From Verrucomicrobiota bacterium (GTDB taxonomy: Bacteria > Verrucomicrobiota > Verrucomicrobiia > Limisphaerales > SXQI01), in assembly GCA_008933045.1 (NCBI GenBank), contig WBXJ01000094.1, forward strand, positions 1-10,367: 10,367 nt of DNA, written 5' to 3'. The notes under the pieces are model-generated. The model was not told the origin of the DNA and ran no database searches. It saw only the letters and a list, made by a program, of their open reading frames with translations. A program made the position numbers and the translations under genes. Shown piece after piece: positions 1 to 5,494 of the stretch; within the stretch, counting starts at the first letter, position 1; each line of letters starts with the position of its first letter.

Positions 1-1378
1 CCGTTAGCTCTTCGGCAGATCGTTTGGTCAGTGTGGTGACCAACACCCGTTCCTTTTTGTCAACGCGGCTGCGAGCTTCGTGGATCAAATCATCAATTTG
101 ACCTTTCAAAGGTCGGATTGTCACCTCGGGATCCACGAGCCCTGTTGGTCGCACGATTTGTTCCGCCACATTCGCACCAGACCACGCCAATTCCTGCGGG
201 CTGGGTGTGGCGCTCGCATACAATGTCTGCCCTTGCATGGACTGAAACTCTGTGAAGTTCAACGGCCGGTTATCCAGCGCGCTCGGCAGACGGAAACCGT
301 GATCGACCAGCACCGACTTGCGTGCCCTATCTCCAGCATACATCCCGCCGATCTGAGGCACCGTCGCGTGCGACTCATCGAGAATCAACAAGTAATCCTC
401 TGGAAAGAAATCAAACAATGTGTTCGGCCGAGCACCAACCGGTCGCCCCGAGATATGCCTTGAATAGTTTTCAATGCCCGAGCAAAAACCCATCTCGATC
501 ATCATTTCCAGATCATATTCGGTGCGCATTTTCATGCGCTGAGCTTCCAATAATTTGCCCTGCTTTTCGAACCACGCAATGCGGTCAGTCAACTCCTCGC
601 GAATGGTCAGAGTAGCTCGCTTCATTTTATCCTGCGTAGTTGAGAATTGTTTTGCGGGAAAAATCGTGGTCGTTTGCAGATTGTCCAGCAGATCACCAGT
701 TAGCGGATCAAAAATCGTGATTCGATCGATCACGTCTCCGAAAAACTCGAACCGGACGCCGTCTTCGCGTGCCGAAGGGCGCACCTCCACTGTGTCACCC
801 CGCACGCGAAACTGAGAACGCTCGAAGGCAATGTCGTTTCGTGCATATTGCAGATCCACTAGCCTACTCAAAAATTGATCCCGCGAGATTTCCTGGCTCA
901 CGCGGACGGGCAGGATCATCGCTGAGTAATCTTCCTTGCTACCGATGCCATAAATGCAGGAAACGCTCGCAACAACGATGACGTCACGCCGCGAAAACAG
1001 CGAACTCATCGTCGAAAGCCGAAGCCGCTCGATCTCCTCGTTAATGCTCGAGTCCTTTTCGATGAACGTGTCTGTCCGTGGGATATAAGCTTCGGGCTGA
1101 TAGTAATCGAAGTAGCTGACAAAATACTCGACGGCGTTGGTCGGAAAAAAACTTTTGAATTCAGCGTAAAGCTGAGCCGCGAGCGTCTTATTGTGCGACA
1201 TTACCAATGTGGGCCGACCGGTGTTCCGAATCACATTCGCCATCGTGAACGTCTTGCCAGAACCCGTCACCCCGAGCAGCGTCTGATGGCGCACGCCAGT
1301 GAGCACTCCAGCCGTCAGTTTTGCGATCGCCGCCGGTTGATCACCGGCTGGTTCATAATTCGCCACCAATTCAAACAT
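1..1378 (-). CDS. uvrB: UvrABC system protein B (excision repair helicase), 3' end beyond window
   Basis: The product is the damage-verification subunit of bacterial nucleotide excision repair. It is loaded by UvrA, inserts a beta-hairpin between the DNA strands and recruits UvrC. Reading the minus strand from the ATG at 1378 gives an uninterrupted frame of 459 codons to the window edge. Visible landmarks are the N-terminal FELVANYEPAGDQP block, Walker A GVTGSGKT (residues 36-43), the Tyr-rich beta-hairpin region YFVSYFDYYQPEAYIPRTDT (85-104), and Walker B DESH (334-337) followed by VPQIGGMYAGDRARK and GFRLPSALDNRPL. All are near-diagnostic of UvrB. The family is about 670 residues long, so roughly 210 C-terminal residues (late helicase motifs and the UVR domain) lie outside the window. 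The start matches the usual UvrB N-terminus, although no good Shine-Dalgarno precedes it (GGTTGAAACGA). It is transcribed divergently from the glycerate kinase gene. The identification is nearly certain. Confidence 0.97.
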   Translation of the reverse strand, partial: MFELVANYEPAGDQPAAIAKLTAGVLTGVRHQTLLGVTGSGKTFTMANVIRNTGRPTLVMSHNKTLAAQLYAEFKSFFPTNAVEYFVSYFDYYQPEAYIPRTDTFIEKDSSINEEIERLRLSTMSSLFSRRDVIVVASVSCIYGIGSKEDYSAMILPVRVSQEISRDQFLSRLVDLQYARNDIAFERSQFRVRGDTVEVRPSAREDGVRFEFFGDVIDRITIFDPLTGDLLDNLQTTTIFPAKQFSTTQDKMKRATLTIREELTDRIAWFEKQGKLLEAQRMKMRTEYDLEMMIEMGFCSGIENYSRHISGRPVGARPNTLFDFFPEDYLLILDESHATVPQIGGMYAGDRARKSVLVDHGFRLPSALDNRPLNFTEFQSMQGQTLYASATPSPQELAWSGANVAEQIVRPTGLVDPEVTIRPLKGQIDDLIHEARSRVDKKERVLVTTLTKRSAEELT

Positions 1379-1412
1379 TCGTTTCAACCGTAAGGTTCAC
1401 CGAGTAGCCGTG

Positions 1413-1508
1413 TCAAATAGCGCGGGTGAAGGTCGATGCAGAAATCAGAAACCGGCGTTCGGTCAGCGAGAAGAAGGAAAGCTCGGCGGGACGGATCAAT
1501 TCAGACAT
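1413..1508 (-). CDS. Possible 31-residue ORF upstream of uvrB (doubtful)
   Basis: An ATG at 1508 opens a 31-codon frame that begins MSELIRPAELSFF and ends with TGA at 1413-1415, 34 bp before the uvrB start on the same strand. An AAGGA lies 3 nt before the ATG, which is close for a Shine-Dalgarno but is one of the few such sequences in the window. I recognise no family. It could be a short leader ORF or plain chance, since a frame of this length is expected by accident. Confidence 0.12.
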   Translation of the reverse strand: MSELIRPAELSFFSLTERRFLISASTFTRAI

Positions 1509-1553
1509 TCATCCTTGAACGAAAACCCCGCCGCGTTTACTCAATCTTAAACC

Positions 1554-1581
1554 CTGTTTCTTCCTCGAAACAGTGAGTTTC
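1554..1581. repeat. Overlapping inverted repeats (two mutually exclusive stems)
   Basis: Arms CTGTTTC (1554-1560) and GAAACAG (1567-1573) are perfect 7-bp complements around a 6-nt loop. The GAAAC at 1567-1571 can instead pair with GTTTC at 1577-1581. Only one of the two stems can form at a time. There is no following T-run, so this does not look like an intrinsic terminator on either strand. Function unknown. Confidence 0.5.
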
Positions 1582-1646
1582 TGGAAGTCCCCTTAACAGG
1601 CACGAGAGGAGCAAATAAGGCGTAATTCTCCTAGTCATAGCGACAC

Positions 1647-1661
1647 AAACCGCTGCGGTTT
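1647..1661. repeat. 15-nt palindrome AAACCGCTGCGGTTT
   Basis: Perfect inverted repeat with 7-bp arms (AAACCGC/GCGGTTT) and a single central base. With so short a centre it is more plausible as a protein-binding palindrome in DNA than as an RNA hairpin. It sits about 195 bp before the glycerate kinase start and about 270 bp from the uvrB start. No known operator is recognised. Confidence 0.4.
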
Positions 1662-1695
1662 CGGTTGCGGAATCACGTAACAAATGACCCCAATG

Positions 1696-1711
1696 GTAAC
1701 CATAAGGTTAC
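1696..1711. repeat. Inverted repeat GTAACC-ATAA-GGTTAC
   Basis: Perfect 6-bp arms with a 4-nt loop, followed 8 nt later by an A-rich stretch (AAATAAAAAAA at 1717-1727). Read on the minus strand the A-run becomes a T-run that precedes the hairpin, so it does not have the order of an intrinsic terminator. Possible operator or chance. Confidence 0.35.
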
Positions 1712-1734
1712 AGGACAAATAAAAAAACTACCCA

Positions 1735-1767
1735 AGCAGGCTATGCTGCTGGCTGTAAATACAGCAG
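1735..1767. promoter_or_regulatory. Palindrome CTGCTG-N10-CAGCAG abutting a putative -35 box
   Basis: CTGCTG (1746-1751) and CAGCAG (1762-1767) are perfect complements separated by 10 nt, with T-rich and A-rich inner halves. AGCAG at 1735-1739 can also pair with CTGCT at 1746-1750, giving a competing stem. The palindrome ends at the base before the candidate -35 hexamer at 1768, a position typical of a site for an activator. Its inner part matches the pattern CTG-N10-CAG of gammaproteobacterial LexA boxes, but that pattern is short, and I would not call it a LexA site in this lineage. Confidence 0.3.
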
Positions 1768-1797
1768 TTGAACTAGACCGAATAGCAGGTGTAATCT
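1768..1797 (+). promoter_or_regulatory. Candidate weak sigma-70-type promoter for the glycerate kinase gene
   Basis: TTGAAC (1768-1773) and TAATCT (1792-1797) lie 18 bp apart and each matches the consensus at four of six positions. Transcription would begin near 1804, about 40 bp before the ATG at 1843. This is a by-eye match only. Confidence 0.3.
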
Positions 1798-1808
1798 TGG
1801 GGTGAGCG

Positions 1809-1874
1809 ATGGGACAAGAATTTCTTTGCCACGGTTTCTCTCATGTCATTACGCGTTCTGATTGTTCCGGATAA
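1809..1874 (+). CDS. Possible 21-residue upstream ORF overlapping the glycerate kinase start (doubtful)
   Basis: An ATG at 1809 is preceded by GGGGTGAG with a 3-nt gap, a much better ribosome-binding context than the kinase ATG itself has. The frame (MGQEFLCHGFSHV..., 21 codons, TAA at 1872-1874) runs out of frame through the kinase start at 1843. If translated, it could couple or interfere with kinase initiation. No family is recognised, and chance is the simplest explanation. Confidence 0.15.
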   Translation: MGQEFLCHGFSHVITRSDCSG

Positions 1875-2961
1875 GTTTAAGGGCACATTGACAGCTCGAC
1901 GGGCTGCCGAGGCTATTGCCCTAGGCTGGAGTCAGGCGCGGCCGCGCGACGTGCTCGAGCTATTGCCAATGGCCGATGGTGGGGATGGTTTTGGCGAGGT
2001 GTTGGGACATTTGCTGGGTGCCGAACGCCGGATTTGTGACACGGTGGATTCCGCTCGTCGGTTGCGGGCGGCTGAGTGGTGGCTTCAGCGAAGCACGGGC
2101 ACAGCGATTATCGAGACGGCTCAAGTCAACGGGCTTGCCTTGCTCCCAACGGGTCAATTTCATCCTGATGTATTGGATACCTTTGGGATCGGCGCAGTTT
2201 TTCAGCAGGCTGCAAGCGAAGGGGCACGTCGGCTTTTTGTTGGGATCGGTGGTAGTGCCACAAACGATGGTGGCTTCGGAATGGCTCGCGCATTGGGTTG
2301 GAGCTTCTGGGATGTGCAAGGTCAGGAAATTCAAACTTGGACAGAGTTAGCAAAGTTGACCCGTGTGGAACCGCCGCTGCAAGCTCTCTCGTTTGATCAG
2401 TTGACCATCGCGGTGGATGTGGCGAATCCTTTGCTGGGTAGTTATGGCGCGAGCCGAATTTACGGTCCTCAAAAGGGTTTGCGCGAATCCGATTTCCCCA
2501 AGGCTGAAGCGTGCTTGGCGAGAATGGCCGAGGTAATGACGCAGTTTCATGGGGAAGATTTTTCAGTTTTACCGGGGGCGGGCGCGGCGGGTGGGTTGGG
2601 GTTTGGTTTAAAGGTTTTTTGCCAAGGTGCTTTTCGATCGGGCGGCGATATTTTTTCGCAATTAGCGGGGTTGGAGGAACGGATTCAACACGCAGACCTA
2701 ATCATCACTGGCGAAGGAGCGATGGATACGCAGACACTGATGGGCAAGGGTGTGGGAGTCATCGCAGAAGCGGCAGCGCGAGCGGGTAAACCCTGTCTCT
2801 GTTTGGCGGGTTCGATTGCTGCGGAGGTGACGGAGGTGCCTTGGCCCAAGTTTAAATCCTACGCGATTGTCCCCGATATTGCCCTGTTGGAGGAGGCCAA
2901 ATCAAACGCATTTATCTGCCTGCAACGGATGGCGGCGTGGGCGGGTCGTGAGCACGGTTGA
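1843..2961 (+). CDS. glxK: Glycerate 2-kinase (GlxK/GarK family)
   Basis: The product phosphorylates D-glycerate with ATP in the cytoplasm, normally to 2-phosphoglycerate, feeding glyoxylate- or sugar-acid-derived carbon into lower glycolysis. The 372-residue protein has the whole family signature in order: N-terminal VLIVPDKFKGTLTA, LLPMADGGDG (40-49), GIGGSATNDGG (134-144), PLLGSYGASRIYGPQKG (196-212), PGAGAAGGLGFG (244-255) and ITGEGAMDTQTLMGKG (288-303). Length is normal for the family. The usual GEGR-(I/L)-D element reads GEGAMD here, replacing the arginine with alanine, which might affect activity. The ATG at 1843 fits the family N-terminus, but its upstream sequence (CGGTTTCTCTC) has no Shine-Dalgarno. 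It is the first gene of a plus-strand run of five; none of the others is obviously glycerate-related. No glyoxylate or tartronate genes are in view, so the physiological source of glycerate is unknown. The symbol is by family, not orthology. Confidence 0.93.
   Translation: MSLRVLIVPDKFKGTLTARRAAEAIALGWSQARPRDVLELLPMADGGDGFGEVLGHLLGAERRICDTVDSARRLRAAEWWLQRSTGTAIIETAQVNGLALLPTGQFHPDVLDTFGIGAVFQQAASEGARRLFVGIGGSATNDGGFGMARALGWSFWDVQGQEIQTWTELAKLTRVEPPLQALSFDQLTIAVDVANPLLGSYGASRIYGPQKGLRESDFPKAEACLARMAEVMTQFHGEDFSVLPGAGAAGGLGFGLKVFCQGAFRSGGDIFSQLAGLEERIQHADLIITGEGAMDTQTLMGKGVGVIAEAAARAGKPCLCLAGSIAAEVTEVPWPKFKSYAIVPDIALLEEAKSNAFICLQRMAAWAGREHG
2574..2601 (+). other. Potential G-quadruplex inside the glycerate kinase gene
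   Basis: Five G-tracts (G5 at 2574, G3 at 2580, G3 at 2589, G3 at 2593, G4 at 2598) are separated by loops of 1, 6, 1 and 2 nt on the coding strand. This satisfies the usual G3+/N1-7 rule. It encodes the glycine-rich PGAGAAGGLG motif, so part of the G-richness is imposed by protein sequence, but three of the glycines use GGG. Confidence 0.5.
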
Positions 2962-2974
2962 ACCATGAGTCAAA

Positions 2975-2995
2975 AAGGACTTCCTAGGCGTCCTT
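2975..2995 (+). repeat. Stem-loop between the glycerate kinase and TPR genes
   Basis: AAGGAC (2975-2980) and GTCCTT (2990-2995) form a 6-bp stem around a 9-nt loop that itself contains the palindrome CCTAGG. It begins 14 nt after the kinase stop codon. No T-run follows, so it is a poor intrinsic terminator. It could stabilise an upstream mRNA end or be neutral. Confidence 0.35.
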
Positions 2996-3027
2996 GACCT
3001 CGGTAGGTTTCACGGCACTAAGTAACT

Positions 3028-3969
3028 ATGAACGGTGGACTAAAACTGATGTTGTATGGGGCGTTCCTCAGCCTCGCCTTGGTTTCGGGTTACAACTTAA
3101 AACGTGTTCTGTCCGACCCATTCCCTCTACCCGCCCCCGCAACAGGGACTAACCAACTTCATCTCAACGCGTCCACTAATGCGACGACCAACATTGTTAA
3201 GCTAGTGAGCACCGGGGTTCGGACCAATCTGCCCTCGGCCACCAATCGCCTCACGACTAACGCGGTGGGTTCTGCCAACGTGGAAACCTCGGCCGACAGC
3301 AGCAATCTTGAGGTCGATTTACGTTCGCCCGGTGCGATGCATCGGAGCAGTGGATTTGGTCAGCGAAAAAACCTTGGGTTTTGGATTGGATGCTTGCTCG
3401 GTGGCATTATTGGTTTAGCGGCGTTGATCGCCTATGATTTTTCAAGTTTTACAGGGAACCGAGCTTTGCGGCTGATGTATAATGACGACAAGAAGGCGAT
3501 CAAGGACTCGGATTATGAAAAAATAGAGGAGCAATGGGCGGCTGGGAGCTATATCGATGCGATTGATCTTTTGCGTGCCTATCTCAAGAAACATCCGCGT
3601 GAAATCCATGCAGCGATTCGTATCGCAGAAATTTACGAGAAGGATCTGAATAACTTACTCGCCGCTGCTCTCGAGTACGAAGACATTCTCACTCATAAAT
3701 TTAATCCAGATCGTTGGGCTTGGTCAGCCATTCACCTTTGCAACTTGTATTTCCATCTCGATCAAGAAGCCAAAGCGGTTGATTTACTCCGACGAATCAT
3801 CCTTGAGCACGGAAAGATGCCTGCCGCATCTAAAGCGCGGAAACGACTCACCGAAATGAGTCTGGAGTTTGATGATCCATTGGCAGGAACCGAACCCACC
3901 GAAATGGCTGTGCCGGAATCGACACCAATCGCCTCCAATCTTCCCCCCGGATTTCGTCCAAGAAAATGA
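3028..3969 (+). CDS. Membrane-anchored TPR-repeat protein of unknown function
   Basis: I do not recognise a named family. The 313-residue protein has a hydrophobic segment at residues 6-22, a low-complexity Thr/Asn/Ser-rich stretch at about 40-95 (TNATTN, TNLPSATNRLTTN), a second strong transmembrane segment at 117-136 (FWIGCLLGGIIGLAALIAYD), and then a helical domain at about 160-275 that reads as TPR-like repeats. Examples are the helices around DYEKIEEQWAAGSYIDAIDLL and AIHLCNLYFHLDQEAKAVDLL. The tail is Pro-rich. The likely topology puts the low-complexity loop in the periplasm and the TPR domain in the cytoplasm, where it would serve as a protein-binding scaffold. It lies 66 bp after the kinase gene and 49 bp before mpl, on the same strand. 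No good Shine-Dalgarno precedes the ATG at 3028. The gene is clearly real from its domain pattern, but its function is unknown. Confidence 0.8.
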   Translation: MNGGLKLMLYGAFLSLALVSGYNLKRVLSDPFPLPAPATGTNQLHLNASTNATTNIVKLVSTGVRTNLPSATNRLTTNAVGSANVETSADSSNLEVDLRSPGAMHRSSGFGQRKNLGFWIGCLLGGIIGLAALIAYDFSSFTGNRALRLMYNDDKKAIKDSDYEKIEEQWAAGSYIDAIDLLRAYLKKHPREIHAAIRIAEIYEKDLNNLLAAALEYEDILTHKFNPDRWAWSAIHLCNLYFHLDQEAKAVDLLRRIILEHGKMPAASKARKRLTEMSLEFDDPLAGTEPTEMAVPESTPIASNLPPGFRPRK

Positions 3970-4018
3970 GACGATTACCCTTAGATCAGCCATACAATTC
4001 TTAAAGAGCTGTTCGTTT

Positions 4019-5425
4019 ATGTTTTCCAAAGTACGCAACGTTCATTTTATCGGCATCGGTGGAACGGCTATGGCGGCAACCGCCGTGGCACTCAAAGAAA
4101 AGGGATTCACAGTCACCGGTTCCGATGAAAATGTTTACCCGCCCATGTCCACGTTTCTATCGCAGCGAGGGCTGCCTGTTTTCAGTGGCTATCACGAGTC
4201 GAATCTGGCGACTGCACCCGATCTGGTCGTCGTGGGAAACGCGATTTCTCGGGGCAATCCAGAAGTAGAAGCCGTGCTCGACCGCAAGTTGGGTTATTGT
4301 TCACTGCCAGAACTGCTCAAAGAGTTTTTTATCCGTGGCAAACGCTCTCTCGTCGTCACTGGCACTCATGGAAAGACGACCACCGCCTCACTGCTCACGT
4401 GGGTTTTCGAGCATTGTGGATTAAATCCCAGCTTCCTAATTGGTGGCATCCCCACGAACCTCGGACAGGGTGCGCGGTTCACCGATAGTCCATGGTTCAT
4501 TATCGAAGGAGATGAGTACGACACCTCGTTTTTTGATAAGCGGAGCAAGTTTGTTCATTACTTACCCGAAGTTGCTCTCATCAATAATCTGGAGTTTGAT
4601 CACGCCGACATTTTTGAGAATCTAGGGGCGATTCAAACTTCCTTCAAACGGCTGATCAATCTGATTCCACGAAATGGCTTACTTTTGGCCAATGGGGATG
4701 AGTCTAATTTAATCGGGTTGCTCGGCATCAAACACTGCCCCGTGAAACGTTTCGGCCTAGCCTCGACTAACGATCTTCAGGCTCAGAGTTTGGAACTGGC
4801 CGAAAATCATTCATCATTTGATCTCGAAAATGAGACCTATACCATTCCGTTGACGGGCGAGTTGAATGTGCGCAACGCCCTTGGGGTTGCGGCCTGTGCC
4901 TTGCATTGCGGCATCACCCCGGTGCAAATCAGGGCGGCATTCCTCACTTTCCGAGGAATCAAGCGGCGGATGGAAGTTTGCGGAGAACCTGGCGGGATTG
5001 CCGTCATCGACGACTTTGGACATCACCCCACTGCCATTCGCGAGACGCTGTTAGCATTGCGAATTAAATTTCCAGATCGCCGACTGTGGGCAGTTTTCGA
5101 GCCTCGCTCAAACACCACCCGTCGCAATGTGTTCCAATCCGAACTGGCCGCCGCACTTAACCTTGCGGATGCCTCCGTGATCGCACAGGTAGCACGCCTC
5201 GAACTGCTTCCGATCGCCGACCGATTAGACCCTGAACGGCTCATCGCTGACCTGCGCGTCACCGGTCGTCCCGCTGCGTACCTCCCGACGGCCGATGCCA
5301 TCGCCGATCATCTAATGGCCGAGACACGCGTGGGTGATGTCATTTGCATTTTCAGCAACGGCGGGTTTGGCGGACTCCACAGCCAAATGCTCAATCGACT
5401 AGCGGCCCGCCATAACCTACCGTAA
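4019..5425 (+). CDS. mpl: UDP-N-acetylmuramate:L-Ala-gamma-D-Glu-meso-DAP ligase (murein recycling)
   Basis: Mpl reattaches the murein tripeptide recovered from cell-wall turnover to UDP-MurNAc in the cytoplasm, using ATP, and so bypasses MurC/D/E. The 468-residue protein has the Mur-ligase layout: N-terminal dinucleotide-like fold with FIGIGGTAMAATA and GSDENVYPPMS (34-44), P-loop GTHGKTT (115-121), EGDEYDTSFFDKRSKFVHY (163-181), NNLEFDHADIF (189-199), DDFGHHPTAI (331-340), EPRSNTTRR (361-369) and SNGGFGG (446-452). The YPPMS and DKRSKFVHY elements distinguish Mpl from MurC. The start at 4019 is chosen because the conserved N-terminus begins there; the frame is open back to 3869, but that stretch overlaps the TPR gene and is not Mpl-like. 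A weak AAAGAG lies about 10 nt upstream of the ATG. Its presence implies meso-DAP murein and a recycling pathway, though no amidase or AmpG gene is nearby. Confidence 0.94.
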   Translation: MFSKVRNVHFIGIGGTAMAATAVALKEKGFTVTGSDENVYPPMSTFLSQRGLPVFSGYHESNLATAPDLVVVGNAISRGNPEVEAVLDRKLGYCSLPELLKEFFIRGKRSLVVTGTHGKTTTASLLTWVFEHCGLNPSFLIGGIPTNLGQGARFTDSPWFIIEGDEYDTSFFDKRSKFVHYLPEVALINNLEFDHADIFENLGAIQTSFKRLINLIPRNGLLLANGDESNLIGLLGIKHCPVKRFGLASTNDLQAQSLELAENHSSFDLENETYTIPLTGELNVRNALGVAACALHCGITPVQIRAAFLTFRGIKRRMEVCGEPGGIAVIDDFGHHPTAIRETLLALRIKFPDRRLWAVFEPRSNTTRRNVFQSELAAALNLADASVIAQVARLELLPIADRLDPERLIADLRVTGRPAAYLPTADAIADHLMAETRVGDVICIFSNGGFGGLHSQMLNRLAARHNLP

Positions 5426-5494
5426 CCTTTAGTCAGGATGGGGAGTCTTTCCCTGTGGAACGGTTGCCCAACCCTACTGGAGGATTCGTTTGCT

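Larger units (their letters stand above)
1379..1842. other. Divergent intergenic region between uvrB and the glycerate kinase gene
   Basis: These 464 bp lie between divergent start codons and must carry the 5' regions of both flanking genes. I see no convincing protein gene and no tRNA or other structured RNA that I recognise. The region contains several short inverted repeats (1554-1581, 1647-1661, 1696-1711, 1735-1767), a candidate weak promoter at 1768-1797 for the rightward gene, and two tiny ORFs (1413-1508 on the minus strand, 1809-1874 on the plus strand). No clear sigma-70 promoter for uvrB was found by eye. Confidence 0.8.

Noticed and set aside
80..1393. Several plus-strand open frames of 66-127 codons opposite uvrB
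   Set aside because: The minus strand carries a continuous, strongly conserved UvrB frame through the whole stretch; the plus-strand frames are Arg/Pro/His/Ser-rich shadows.
1749..1764. CTG-N10-CAG as a LexA (SOS) box controlling uvrB
   Set aside because: The site is about 370 bp from the uvrB start and nearer the opposite gene. The pattern is short, and the motif I recall for Verrucomicrobiota LexA (TGTTC-N4-GAACA) is not seen in the spacer.
3869..4018. In-frame N-terminal extension of mpl beginning at 3869
   Set aside because: It would overlap the TPR gene by about 100 nt, its sequence is not Mpl-like, and the conserved Mpl N-terminus begins right after the ATG at 4019.
5440..5477. Short stems (GGGA/TCCC at 5441-5453 and GGTT/AACC at about 5463-5474) after mpl as a terminator
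   Set aside because: The arms are only 4-5 bp, no T-run follows, and the next gene starts within 20 bp on the same strand.
5438..5494. Earlier ATG for the STN-repeat protein
   Set aside because: It adds 19 residues without signal-like character, whereas the ATG at 5495 starts the hydrophobic anchor and has a GGAGG upstream.
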